Source: Alteromonas sp. C1M14 (GTDB lineage: Bacteria > Pseudomonadota > Gammaproteobacteria > Enterobacterales > Alteromonadaceae). From it: a stretch of 64,000 bases of DNA. Position 1 is the stretch's first letter, and the number at the start of each line of letters is the position of its first letter. The stretch covers positions 505,838 through 569,837 of the forward strand of contig NZ_JAHKQF010000002.1 in NCBI RefSeq assembly GCF_018860965.1, given 5' to 3'. Both the position numbers and the translations under genes were made by a program. Shown one piece after another: positions 52,568 through 61,026 of this stretch. Under the pieces are notes generated by a model. The model did not search any database and was not told where the DNA came from. It was given only the letters and a program-made list of their open reading frames with translations.

Positions 52568-53053
52568 ATGACGTCCGCACATGAAACGCCTGAAACGGCG
52601 AGTCTTAAGGACGACAAAAGCTCAACTCGCCCGGCCAGTGATTCTGGCCGGGCGGACACATCTTATGAACATGAACCGTCCATCGAAGAAGTCGTTGAAA
52701 GTGCCAAATTCGCTTTTGGACAAAAGCAATCCGAAATCGCTTCATTATCGGAATGGGTTGGTGCGGAAGTAAAGTTGGCGCAAAAATCTCTTATCATTAT
52801 GAGTTTGGCCACCCTTGGTGCGTTCGTTTTCGCTTGTTTCTGTTGGCTTGTCATCAACTTGGCCATCACCACCGGTTTGCATAAAGCCGGATTGCATTTT
52901 GGTGTGATTGCCCTAATTACCTTTGCTCTCAATCTGGCCGCCGCTTTTGGTGCATTTATCGTTGCTCGCAGCGCTTATCGGCATGTCACGCTCATGCCAG
53001 CACTTCGTGCAGTGCTAGCCCAAGTGGGAATAAAGGCACACAATGAGGATTAA
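52568..53053 (+). CDS. YqjE-like (phage holin superfamily) membrane protein
   Basis: A 161-residue protein with a polar N-terminus, a helix containing EIASLSEWVGAEVKLAQKSL, and two TM segments (about 78-100 and 112-137). This is the Phage_holin_3_6/YqjE pattern; despite the name these are not holins in chromosomal yqjDEK loci. It starts three bases after the DUF883 stop and ends two bases before the next gene, so the trio is one operon. Confidence 0.78.
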   Translation: MTSAHETPETASLKDDKSSTRPASDSGRADTSYEHEPSIEEVVESAKFAFGQKQSEIASLSEWVGAEVKLAQKSLIIMSLATLGAFVFACFCWLVINLAITTGLHKAGLHFGVIALITFALNLAAAFGAFIVARSAYRHVTLMPALRAVLAQVGIKAHNED

Positions 53054-53055
53054 CC

Positions 53056-53313
53056 ATGCAGCTTTTTCTAAAATCAGAATTACAACATAGGGACAAGGCG
53101 CAAGAAAAATACATAATAGCGCAAAGAAGAAGTGACTATGCGCTAGAGCATGTTAAATTAAAGTCCCGATTGCTGATTGCCAGACCCGCTGCTCTGCTGT
53201 CTATTTTTGCCGCCGGCGCATGTAAAGGCTTAACCAGTAATCAACCAAAGTCGAGGCGCAAGCAGGCATTGTTTACTTTTGCGCGTACGGCATTTTTCAA
53301 TTTTATTGGCTAG
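53056..53313 (+). CDS. YqjK-like small protein
   Basis: An 85-residue basic protein with an N-terminal charged helix (SELQHRDKAQEKYIIAQRR), one hydrophobic segment (ARPAALLSIFAAGACKG) and a basic tail. By position, size and layout it corresponds to yqjK in the yqjD-yqjE-yqjK locus; direct sequence similarity is weak. It starts two bases after the YqjE-like gene. Confidence 0.6.
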   Translation: MQLFLKSELQHRDKAQEKYIIAQRRSDYALEHVKLKSRLLIARPAALLSIFAAGACKGLTSNQPKSRRKQALFTFARTAFFNFIG

Positions 53314-53323
53314 GATCTGTAAT

Positions 53324-53896
53324 ATGGATATGACTTTTTTTCAATTGCGCCTGCGCCGAGGAATATTCGCGTTAACCGCGGCTTCCTCGTTCGTGCTTAT
53401 GGGATGTGTTAATTTACCCGATTCTACTGCCACCCCCTTTCAGTCGGCCAGCACACACGAAGGGTATGGCTACTCCTCTGTGCAACTTTCTGATACCGAG
53501 TATCGAATCATGTTCCGCGCTACAGAATCTACCGATGCCTCCAAGGTTCAAGAGTATACCTTGTTTCGCGCCGCTCAAATCGCGCAACAGCAAAAGTATT
53601 CCTGGGTCACGATTGTGAAAACGGACGTGGAACGCAAAGCCGCGTTAGGTAAACATACTGTGGAAGCCGAAAAGAGTAAAAACAACGCCTTGTCGGTGTT
53701 CCAAAATGAACAATGCTCAATGTCTGGATGTACAGAAATCGCACAACCGTTTCCCACTAATAGTGGTATGACTATCGAGACCGAAGTGATGAAGGATGTG
53801 TACTATTCTATTTTGGTAAGAATGTCCGACGCCACCAGTCGCCCTGATGCCAAGGCGTTCGATGTGTCTACGGTGCTGTCCCATCCAGTTGAGTAA
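53324..53896 (+). CDS. CC0125/CC1285-family lipoprotein
   Basis: A 190-residue lipoprotein with a signal peptide ending in the lipobox VLMGC. The mature region begins GYGYSSVQLSDTEYRIMFRA and has EYTLFRAAQIAQQQKYSWV, typical of the CC0125/CC1285 lipoprotein family, whose role is unknown. A late pair of cysteines (NEQCSMSGC) may form a disulphide. The ATG at 53324 has AGGA eight bases ahead; upstream in-frame codons lie in the previous gene. It lies 10 bases after the YqjK-like gene, so it is likely cotranscribed. Confidence 0.75.
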   Translation: MDMTFFQLRLRRGIFALTAASSFVLMGCVNLPDSTATPFQSASTHEGYGYSSVQLSDTEYRIMFRATESTDASKVQEYTLFRAAQIAQQQKYSWVTIVKTDVERKAALGKHTVEAEKSKNNALSVFQNEQCSMSGCTEIAQPFPTNSGMTIETEVMKDVYYSILVRMSDATSRPDAKAFDVSTVLSHPVE

Positions 53897-54122
53897 CGAG
53901 GCCTATGCCCTTTACCTTTTTACACAGCGCCATGTAATAACGGCGAAGCCCTAAGCCTCGCCAACAACCGTTAACAAAGAAAAAGATCCATACCCATCAA
54001 ATAACCTGCTAATACAATGACATACAAATTAATTATCGTTAATGTGAAATTGGCGTGTGATGTGCAATTTATCAAAGAGGGTGTTCGAGTTTTAGATGTA
54101 AAGATGTGAGGAAGAGATCGTA

Positions 54123-54572
54123 ATGTCATCACGCTATCAACGAAATACTATGCTACCGGAAATAATCAATGTACTTAATGACGGGTTAATTTTTTACCAA
54201 CAGGGTATCACCCGCACTCGCTATGATCGGGTTAGAGCAATGTGTACGCGAATGGTTGAAGAGAAACGTCTAGCCATTAGAGACTTGAGCCCATTTCAAC
54301 ACCGCTCTGATCTCGCGCCGAATACACGTTTGGCGTGGGGACAAAAAATAAAAAATGATTATGAAACCCTGCAAAACGCCCTCGCCACAGACAAAGAGGC
54401 CGCGTTGTCTAAGCGGTTAAACCACATAGAAAACCGTATTTTGCAAAGTTTCGACGATGCACTTGATGCAGATGTATCAAACGAATGTGCTCAAGCATTA
54501 CGTAAAGTTCGTTCCAGAATGCTTCAATGCCACGATGAGCTTATGATGTTAGCCAAACAGGTTTCTGCCTAA
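54123..54572 (+). CDS. four-helix-bundle protein, PA2169/DUF2383-like
   Basis: A 149-residue helical protein: EIINVLNDGLIFYQQGI at the start resembles the DUF2383/PA2169 four-helix bundle, a ferritin-like fold without clear metal ligands. The middle is basic (MVEEKRLAIRDL), and there are few conserved residues. It has no signal peptide. It lies 226 bases after the lipoprotein gene. The family call is moderate; stress-linked genes nearby fit the usual context of this family. Confidence 0.6.
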   Translation: MSSRYQRNTMLPEIINVLNDGLIFYQQGITRTRYDRVRAMCTRMVEEKRLAIRDLSPFQHRSDLAPNTRLAWGQKIKNDYETLQNALATDKEAALSKRLNHIENRILQSFDDALDADVSNECAQALRKVRSRMLQCHDELMMLAKQVSA

Positions 54573-54620
54573 AATAGACAACTAAGCATCCGTTATTACA
54601 GACAACATTGCTGGTAGATT

Positions 54621-55265
54621 TTATTCTTTGATGTTTATTGTATTTGCTCGTTCTACCCAGTCGAGATCTCGGGTTTGTTCATCAAGGGTACCCTTGGCAT
54701 CTTCTAAGAATACTTGGCAAAAATAATCTACGCACGCAAAGGTATCTTTATACTTTTTCAGTTGTACTTCCATCTCGTGCATCGCATTGGCAAATTCAGA
54801 ATTAGACTTTGATAACTCATAATCACACTTAAGGTACGCACACAGCACATCTGCCGCTTTCGCTAACGCAACATGAATATCTTCTTTATCTTGCTCGATA
54901 AGCGGCTGATACCGTTGCCGTAGCGGTTCAGGTACCGTTTGCAGCAACATAGCTTCAAACCGACGCTCGAGTTTTTTAATTGCTATGGTTGTTTCAGGAT
55001 CGTGATATTTGACTGGACTAGGAATATCACTCATGCCTGCAATTTCACTGCCTTCGTGAAATATCGCCATAGCGGCTACCCGATCTGGATCCACGTCTTC
55101 GTTATACACATCTTTAGCAATGGCGCCGAGCATATGGGCCACCACTGCCGCTTCGTATACATGGGTAGACAGCATTTCTTCTTGAAACTGTGCCATAAGG
55201 GGCCAACGCTTAACGTTTCTTGCTCGTTGCATAAGACCGATAAAAGCAGAATGTTTCTTTGTCAT
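54621..55265 (-). CDS. YfbR-like 5'-deoxynucleotidase with HE in place of HD
   Basis: A 214-residue HD-domain protein aligned with E. coli YfbR (199), which hydrolyses deoxynucleoside 5'-monophosphates. RWPLM, STH with H35, VVAHML, IPSPVKY and ADVLCAYLKC are conserved. The defining HD doublet reads H70-E71 (IFHEGSE), while E74 is kept; GDLPTP reads SDIPSP. Glutamate may still bind metal, but activity could differ. It is a single gene converging with the four-helix protein gene. The family is confident; activity is uncertain. Confidence 0.82.
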   Translation of the reverse strand: MTKKHSAFIGLMQRARNVKRWPLMAQFQEEMLSTHVYEAAVVAHMLGAIAKDVYNEDVDPDRVAAMAIFHEGSEIAGMSDIPSPVKYHDPETTIAIKKLERRFEAMLLQTVPEPLRQRYQPLIEQDKEDIHVALAKAADVLCAYLKCDYELSKSNSEFANAMHEMEVQLKKYKDTFACVDYFCQVFLEDAKGTLDEQTRDLDWVERANTINIKE

Positions 55266-55517
55266 AGTAATTTAGTTCTCACTTAACTGTATCTGGTACA
55301 CCTCTAAACAGAGGCGAAACCCTATCATACCGTGTTTTCGGTAAAAGGGTGTGAATCTGCCGTGTAAAAAATGCAGCGTATTTGTAACTCTTGTCTGCTA
55401 GACACCTTAGCAGCTGAGACGAATTAAAAATAACTCCTATATTTCAACAAGATAAAGGTGGCATAGTTCAAGCATAAGTTAAAGGGACATTCACATAAGC
55501 AAATAGAGGAAAAAGTT

Positions 55518-55694
55518 ATGCTAGGTTGGGCAATTACATTTTTCATTATCGCTATTATCGCTGCCATTTTTGGGTTCGGTGGAATCGCCGGCGCCGCTAC
55601 GGGCATCGCGCAATTTTTATTCTTTGTGTTTGTAGCTTTACTTGTTATCTCTTTGATTGCAAATGCATTCAGAGGAAAGGCGCCGCGCGCCTAA
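55518..55694 (+). CDS. DUF1328 family small membrane protein
   Basis: A 58-residue protein, almost entirely two TM helices: [20 protein letters not shown], then [20 protein letters not shown] and a basic tail. It is a clear DUF1328 (YtjA-like) member. The function is unknown; related genes are often stress-induced. AGAGGAAAAAG precedes the ATG. The small lipoprotein gene starts 30 bases later and likely shares its transcript. Confidence 0.88.
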   Translation: MLGWAITFFIIAIIAAIFGFGGIAGAATGIAQFLFFVFVALLVISLIANAFRGKAPRA

Positions 55695-55724
55695 CTTAAA
55701 TTTTTTTGGAAAAGGAGAAAGGAC

Positions 55725-55919
55725 ATGAAATACTATTCACTAATGTTAAAAACACTATTGGCAGCTTCCTTTGCACTCTCACTAGCCGCATGTGGCGACA
55801 ACAATGCTGAAAATGCTGGCGAAGAAGTCGATGAGGTAATGACCGATGCAGGTAATGCCGTCGAGGACACCTGCGAAGATGTGAAAGAAGGCATGAACGC
55901 AGAAGATGAAGACTGCTAG
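55725..55919 (+). CDS. small acidic lipoprotein
   Basis: A 64-residue lipoprotein precursor: signal peptide, lipobox LAAC near residue 23, then a strongly acidic mature part (AGEEVDEVMTDAGNAVEDTC) of about 40 residues with two more cysteines. It is similar in style to entericidin-like stress lipoproteins but not clearly one. AAAGGAGAAAGG precedes the ATG. A perfect terminator follows. Confidence 0.75.
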   Translation: MKYYSLMLKTLLAASFALSLAACGDNNAENAGEEVDEVMTDAGNAVEDTCEDVKEGMNAEDEDC

Positions 55920-55932
55920 TTTTTAGCCATTT

Positions 55933-55962
55933 AAAAAAACCAGGCAATTGCCTGGTTTTTTT
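55933..55962. terminator. bidirectional intrinsic terminator
   Basis: A7-CCAGGC-AATT-GCCTGG-T7 is a perfect palindrome of 30 bases. It ends the small lipoprotein unit on the plus strand and the RND transporter operon on the minus strand. Confidence 0.92.
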
Positions 55963-55980
55963 GTATCTTAATTTCTATCT

Positions 55981-58446
55981 CTACATCATGAATCTACCGT
56001 TTTTTTTACCCACAAAGCGGTTTAACAGAGCCGGTAGTAACGTTAAATCAGTGACTAATGCCATTAACATGGCCAATGACGCTAACAGGCCAAAATACAC
56101 ACTGGGAAGAAAGTCAGAAAACCCAAACAAAGAAAAACCTGTGGCGATAATCACCGAGGTATAAAGTATGGCACGTCCTGAGTGCTCAAACGCTTGTTTG
56201 CTCGCCGATGACGCCGAAGGCGCTTTACCTGCCGAAAGGTAACTATGCAAAAAGTGGATGGTGTCATCCACGGCTATGCCCATGGCAATTGCAGCTATGG
56301 TGATGGTCATAATATCAAGAGAGATACCTAACCAACCAATTACGCCCAAGATGCCAAGGGTTGTCAGTACATTTGGCACAAGCGCAATAAGTGCCACTTT
56401 GACTGAACGGAATATAATAAGCAGAACAACACCTAACACCACATACACGATCCCCAGTGTTTTTATTTGCGAATCGAATAACCGACTTAATATATCCTGA
56501 TAAAGTACGAACAAATTGGTTAGCTGATACTGGTTATCTTCTAGTCCGACAGCTTGCATGTCTTGTTTAAGCTGGGTCATAAAGTGCTGTCGGTCTAGTC
56601 CTTCGGTAGTATCCTGAACTCGGGTGGCAATCCGAAACGTCCCGTCATCAACCGCCAAGTAAGCACCGACCAATTGATTTGCCACTTTTTCATCTAGCAA
56701 ACGATAAATGGTGGTAAGTTCGTATTCAGTTAACGGCTTCCCCCCATTTAGTTGTTTGGCCAATGTAGTGAAATTAACCACCGAGGTAACACTGCCGGTA
56801 GCATCAAAAGCATCAATGGCTTTTTGCACCAGTTGCATTTGGGCAACGGACTGCGCCGTGAGCACTAAATCTTCGTCGCTCCCCTTCCCTGCGTTGTTTA
56901 ACGTGACAATAATATCAAGGGCCGTCGAGCCCCCAAATTCCTTATCGATGAAAGCTAACTCACTATAAACTTGGGTATCTTTACTGAAGTAGTTAATAAA
57001 GGAATTTTCAACATTTAAGCGCGTAATACCTAACGCAGTAATAGCGAAAAGGGCGATAACAACAATGCTAACTGGCCATGGAGCTCGTAAAGAGACGCCT
57101 CGTAGCCAAGTAAGGACATGGGATATAAAAGAAAAATCCGCTTTTTCTTTCGCCGCAGGCAAAAAGGAGAGCAATGCGGGAAAAAGTAAGAGGCTAACCA
57201 ACATGGTAACCACCATGGCCACTAACATCATCCAGCCAAAAGCCACCACCGGTTGCAGCCCAGAGAAAATGAGCGCACCAAACCCAACCGATGTAGTCAA
57301 AGTTGCATAAAAACAAGGCGACAATTTCTCCTGTAACGTGGCCACGATACGTTGATGCTGGGTTAAATCCGTATTCCCATGGCTAATACTGCGATAAGCA
57401 CCAATAAGGTGGATCATCACCGCCAAGGTCAAAATTAACTGAAGGGCGATAAAATTAGCAGAAATCACCGTGGTTCGCATATCCAATAAGCCAAACAAAC
57501 TCATGGTCAGAAGTACACTTAAAGCACAGGACAGAACAGGAAAAAACACCCACTTCAGCGAACGGTATAACAGTGCAAGCAACAGTACGATCACTAAGAC
57601 AATGGCGGTTCCAAATGTGATCAAATCAGATTTGATGATATCAATGAGGTGTTGGCCTACCACATATGCGCCCCCCATATAAGTATCAGCACGGTCAGCC
57701 ACACTTGCCGTAATTTCTTCTATTTGGGCTATTTCTTGCTGTCTTTGAATGGTTAACCTTTGGCGAATTGGATCCCCTTCGCGCTTCAAAGAGGCGATTT
57801 CAGTTTTATCGGCCTCGGATAAGGGCTCATCATCAAGGACTTTTTGTTGAATTTCGGTAATCCGGCTGTCAATGCGGGCTAAAGTCGGATCGGGTTTGAA
57901 CACCACTTGAATGGCTGTGGCGGTGTTCTGCCGATTGATAAGTAAATCGGTAAAGATAGGATGACCACTAATAAGAGACTGCATTTTCTCAGGCCCGTAG
58001 CGCTGCTTTTCCCACGTTAACCCGTTTACGTCATCTGAGCCAGATAAGGCATCGGCGCTGTCTATAAGCGGTACATTTAAAATCGAGGTTACCGAAGCAA
58101 CCCGCTCGATGTTACCGAGTTTTTGCGACAACAACGCAATATCGTCAAAGGTTTGCTGGCTAAATAAAGCATGATTTTTGGGCACATAGGCCACCAAAAT
58201 AAATTCCTCCGGCGAGAAGGTTTCATTGGCGACCTGGCTTTGAATATACAATTTGTTGTCTTTAACCAGTAAGGTGTCAGCCGAAGCGTCAATTTTAAAT
58301 TGCTGAATATAGGGTGTTAATCCACCAGCGAGCAGCATAAACGCTACGATGATGAACCACCGGTATGTCACAATGCCTCGGCTTATCTTGGCGGTAATAC
58401 TAGGGTTATTCTTGCTCTTGTTCGCTAAGTTCGAAGAGTTCGTCAC
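55981..58446 (-). CDS. RND/MMPL-family transporter (HAE3-like)
   Basis: An 821-residue inner-membrane protein with the two-fold RND layout: TM1, a periplasmic loop (about 50-240), five TM, a second TM-loop (about 430-640) and five TM. Helices carry VDDTIHFLHSYL, typical of MMPL/HAE3 exporters of lipids. The start is GTG 58446, with AGGGG seven bases ahead; the frame continues to 58560 inside mlaA, where no homology is expected. The overlap with mlaA is 41 bases. With MlaA in one operon, a role in outer-membrane lipid traffic is inferred. Confidence 0.85.
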   Translation of the reverse strand: MTNSSNLANKSKNNPSITAKISRGIVTYRWFIIVAFMLLAGGLTPYIQQFKIDASADTLLVKDNKLYIQSQVANETFSPEEFILVAYVPKNHALFSQQTFDDIALLSQKLGNIERVASVTSILNVPLIDSADALSGSDDVNGLTWEKQRYGPEKMQSLISGHPIFTDLLINRQNTATAIQVVFKPDPTLARIDSRITEIQQKVLDDEPLSEADKTEIASLKREGDPIRQRLTIQRQQEIAQIEEITASVADRADTYMGGAYVVGQHLIDIIKSDLITFGTAIVLVIVLLLALLYRSLKWVFFPVLSCALSVLLTMSLFGLLDMRTTVISANFIALQLILTLAVMIHLIGAYRSISHGNTDLTQHQRIVATLQEKLSPCFYATLTTSVGFGALIFSGLQPVVAFGWMMLVAMVVTMLVSLLLFPALLSFLPAAKEKADFSFISHVLTWLRGVSLRAPWPVSIVVIALFAITALGITRLNVENSFINYFSKDTQVYSELAFIDKEFGGSTALDIIVTLNNAGKGSDEDLVLTAQSVAQMQLVQKAIDAFDATGSVTSVVNFTTLAKQLNGGKPLTEYELTTIYRLLDEKVANQLVGAYLAVDDGTFRIATRVQDTTEGLDRQHFMTQLKQDMQAVGLEDNQYQLTNLFVLYQDILSRLFDSQIKTLGIVYVVLGVVLLIIFRSVKVALIALVPNVLTTLGILGVIGWLGISLDIMTITIAAIAMGIAVDDTIHFLHSYLSAGKAPSASSASKQAFEHSGRAILYTSVIIATGFSLFGFSDFLPSVYFGLLASLAMLMALVTDLTLLPALLNRFVGKKNGRFMM

Positions 58447-59293
58447 GGCGCTGCCCCTGAATGTACTGATTTCTGAAATAAATGTATGGATCATCGGCCT
58501 GCTCGTAGAGCGAGCGATAAACATCTGATTGGCTGGAAAAATCATCAACGCCGTCAACAATACGAAGTTGGTAAGTTTCAGGGGGGTCGGCTACGTAATT
58601 AACAGGATGGATGACCCCTTCGGTAAGCGTGGAAAATGCTCCCCGAGAATCGCTTGGACCAAGGATGGGGAGAACAAGGTAAGGCCCAGCGTTGATATCG
58701 TAATGCTGTAGCGTATTGGCAATGGTTTGCTTTTGCGGCGCAATATCAAACCAGTCCGTTGCGGGGTCAAAAAGGCCTAATAAACCCACCGTTGAGTTAA
58801 TTAAAAAGCGGCCAAGATTCGTTCCTGCTTCATCAAGTTCACCAGAGAAAGTATTGTTTAATAGATTAAGCGGCTCCCTTAGATTATCAAATGCATTGCC
58901 AATTTTATCTCTTACGCCTCCTGGCACCACGTAACGGTAACCGTCTGAAAGCGGCAAAAGAGCGTACTGATAGGTAAAATGATTAAACGAAAAAATAGCT
59001 CGGTTGACGCTTTCCCATGGGTCATTGTAGACAATATCTCCGCTGGGATCGTTTTGCTGTTCATCGCCTACACTCACCACGGTAGGGGCTACGTCAAGAC
59101 TTCCCTGACTCGTTTCAATGGTAACCGACTTTCCCTTTGATAAGGTATCCACACGAGAAACGGGTACCTGAGTACCCGTCGACTGATTCACGCTTTGTTC
59201 TGTCTGGTCCTGCCCTGGCCCGTTGGCACAAGCCACTAAGGCCAAAACCATACCGCCAAGCAAGGTGTGTTTATAAACTTGCGTAACTGCCAT
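58406..59293 (-). CDS. mlaA: MlaA/VacJ outer-membrane lipoprotein
   Basis: A 295-residue lipoprotein that removes misplaced phospholipids from the outer leaflet of the outer membrane. The lipobox is LVAC (Cys22). The MlaA core begins NDPWESVNRAIFSFNHF and includes NNLREPLN-type FDNLREPLNLLNN, GRFLINSTVGLLGLFDPA and GPYLVLPILGPSDSRG, with RGA and HPVNYV after it. The length is larger than E. coli MlaA (251) because of a linker after the lipobox. It overlaps the gene on each side. No mlaBCDEF genes are here. Confidence 0.93.
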   Translation of the reverse strand: MAVTQVYKHTLLGGMVLALVACANGPGQDQTEQSVNQSTGTQVPVSRVDTLSKGKSVTIETSQGSLDVAPTVVSVGDEQQNDPSGDIVYNDPWESVNRAIFSFNHFTYQYALLPLSDGYRYVVPGGVRDKIGNAFDNLREPLNLLNNTFSGELDEAGTNLGRFLINSTVGLLGLFDPATDWFDIAPQKQTIANTLQHYDINAGPYLVLPILGPSDSRGAFSTLTEGVIHPVNYVADPPETYQLRIVDGVDDFSSQSDVYRSLYEQADDPYIYFRNQYIQGQRRDELFELSEQEQE

Positions 59294-59624
59294 TAGTCAT
59301 CCTTTCATGATGCTCCAGAATGTTTTTCGCACGTGTAAGTGCGTCATCCCGATTGTATTGCCAATCGCTCTTTTGATACTTACGTGCCAACTGTAAATAA
59401 TGCTCAATTCGCTGTTGACGAATTTTATGAAATTTCTTTTCCTCATCGAATGACAGTTGTGCAAGATAGGATTCCAATTCACTTATCTTGGCAGGCCCTT
59501 TAGGTTGACGCCGTTCATTTTGCTCCCCTCTGTCAGTCAAGCTAACATCCGTATTAGCGCCCACAACCACCACACTGCACCCTACAAGAACCACGAAAAT
59601 TAACAGTTTACGATAATCCATCAT
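59271..59624 (-). CDS. small exported protein heading the mlaA operon
   Basis: A 117-residue protein, not recognised. Starts MMDYRKLLIFVVLVGCSVVV: a signal peptide or anchor, possibly with a lipobox-like VGC. The rest is charged and helical, with ISELESYLAQLSFDEEKKF and KIRQQRIEHYLQLARKYQ, probably coiled coil. Start at ATG 59624 (or 59621), with AAAGGGG ahead; the frame extends further upstream without support. Its end overlaps the mlaA start by 23 bases, so it is probably the first gene of a three-gene operon. Confidence 0.65.
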   Translation of the reverse strand: MMDYRKLLIFVVLVGCSVVVVGANTDVSLTDRGEQNERRQPKGPAKISELESYLAQLSFDEEKKFHKIRQQRIEHYLQLARKYQKSDWQYNRDDALTRAKNILEHHERMTNGSYASL

Positions 59625-59715
59625 TTGCCCCTTTCGCTGGCACGAATGACCGTGCTTGTTACCCACTATTGATACCTCAGAATGTTGCATACAACGTACC
59701 AGCTAAGACAATTAA

Positions 59716-59773
59716 AAAAAGCTGTAACCATCTGTTTTTTAATATATAAAAAAACAGATGATTACAGCTTTTT
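59716..59773. terminator. long inverted repeat, probable terminator
   Basis: A stem of about 25 bases: 59716-59740 pairs with 59748-59773, one C-A mismatch, loop about 7. Core GCTGTAA/TTACAGC and CATCTG/CAGATG, flanked by A and T runs on both sides. It lies after the small gene at 59835-59996 and before the mlaA operon, so it can stop minus-strand transcription; it also looks like a tiny palindromic element. Confidence 0.7.
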
Positions 59774-59834
59774 CCGACTTACACGCAGCGATGAGTAAAA
59801 AACACGCGAGGTGGGAATAAATTGCCGATTTAGG

Positions 59835-59996
59835 CTATTGACTTCTTACATCAGAGAACCCGTAAGAGGACACCTTCATGGTTGGCGTATCGGTATCTTT
59901 ATACCTATCAAACCAGTTAAACACCGGTTGTTTACGAAGACGCTGTTCGAAATGGGTTGCGGGTTCAGGTTTCGGTTTTGGTTTAAATAACTTCAT
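59835..59996 (-). CDS. small basic protein
   Basis: A 53-residue frame from ATG 59996: MKLFKPKPKPEPATHFEQRL, then KQPVFNWFDRYKDTD. Lys-Pro repeats at the start and an aromatic-rich middle. No signal peptide or TM. The ribosome site is modest (GAAAGA). The frame continues upstream to 60032, without support. Function unknown; supported by composition and by terminators on both sides. Confidence 0.5.
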   Translation of the reverse strand: MKLFKPKPKPEPATHFEQRLRKQPVFNWFDRYKDTDTPTMKVSSYGFSDVRSQ

Positions 59997-60087
59997 ATAA
60001 TTTGTTCTTTCACCTGTAGAGCAAGGACACATTATCCCTTTAGGGGATAATAGTGACGTGTGATCAATATTTCTCTCTCCAAGACAA

Positions 60088-60117
60088 TAAAAAAAGCGCC
60101 CGAAGGCGCTATTTTTT
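60088..60117 (-). terminator. intrinsic terminator of the BON gene
   Basis: On the minus strand AGCGCC-TTCG-GGCGCT (60110-60095) is followed by a run of T. A TTCG tetraloop and U-tract make it a strong terminator, 24 bases past the BON gene stop. Confidence 0.9.
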
Positions 60118-60133
60118 AATGGCAGGATAAAAG

Positions 60134-60760
60134 CTATTCGGTTTGCATAGCGGTTTCTTCCCGCTCTACGGTAAGGCTATCTTCCACGTCTTTCACGTCG
60201 TCAGCGTTTTTCGCTATTTCCACAGCAAGGTCTCGCTCTGCATCTGAATCCACAGTACCCGATAAGGTGACCATACCGTTTTCCACATCAACATCAATGT
60301 CGAATCCCGAAATGTCTGTATCCATGAGTAACCGGGTTTTAATTACGGTAGCGATTTTTGCATCAGTTAATTCGCTAGTGTCGTCTTCGTCATTCCCCAT
60401 GGCGCTATCGCTGTGCATATCGTCTGAGTCATGACTTTTCATTCGTCCCATGTCTTCCACGACCGTCAACTGATTATCTACATCTGACACGCCATCAATG
60501 TTAGCGACTAATTCTTCTGCCAGCTTTTTATCCACAGAATTTTCGACTTTGCCGGTCAAAATAACGGCACCGTCCTGAACATCGGTATTAATATCAAATG
60601 AATTCAGGTTACCGTTAAACAATAGGGTGGCCTCTGCTTTACCATCGATCCACGCGTCTTTCGCACCTTTTTCCCATGCGTTATCGTCATTCATAGAACC
60701 GGCATGTGCGGTGGTGGCCAATGTACCTGCTACTAATAAAGATAAAATTGAACGTTTCAT
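60134..60760 (-). CDS. periplasmic protein with two BON domains (OsmY-like)
   Basis: A 208-residue exported protein; signal peptide ends at THAG (about 20). Two BON domains: about 38-105 (FDINTDVQDGAVILTGKVEN) and about 130-200 (DIDVDVENGMVTLSGTVDSD), separated by an acidic, methionine-rich linker (SHDSDDMHSDSAMGNDEDD). OsmY-type proteins accumulate in the periplasm under osmotic stress and act as envelope chaperones. Single gene with its own terminator. Stress role inferred from the family. Confidence 0.88.
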   Translation of the reverse strand: MKRSILSLLVAGTLATTAHAGSMNDDNAWEKGAKDAWIDGKAEATLLFNGNLNSFDINTDVQDGAVILTGKVENSVDKKLAEELVANIDGVSDVDNQLTVVEDMGRMKSHDSDDMHSDSAMGNDEDDTSELTDAKIATVIKTRLLMDTDISGFDIDVDVENGMVTLSGTVDSDAERDLAVEIAKNADDVKDVEDSLTVEREETAMQTE

Positions 60761-61026
60761 GTTTCGTTCTCCTTAGTTAACAATGCACATTAGTTAAAGC
60801 CAATACCATACCAACAAACTTAAGTTACTGATAACAATGATTTAACCTTGTAAGAATAGAGAAATCTATCACTTTACCCTGCAAAGATTTCGTAAACCCG
60901 GGTAGTATTTACTCAGTATGATGTTCCCCCTCCCTATCAGCAAAAAGTGATCGCATCAGGGTATTGAAGGCTATAGATGAAGGTCTGTCCTGCAAACTTG
61001 AATAATAACTCACCGAGATTGATGTA

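Noticed and set aside
52568..53053. Phage origin for the holin-family gene
   Set aside because: The gene belongs to a yqjD-yqjE-yqjK-like chromosomal set; no other phage gene is near.
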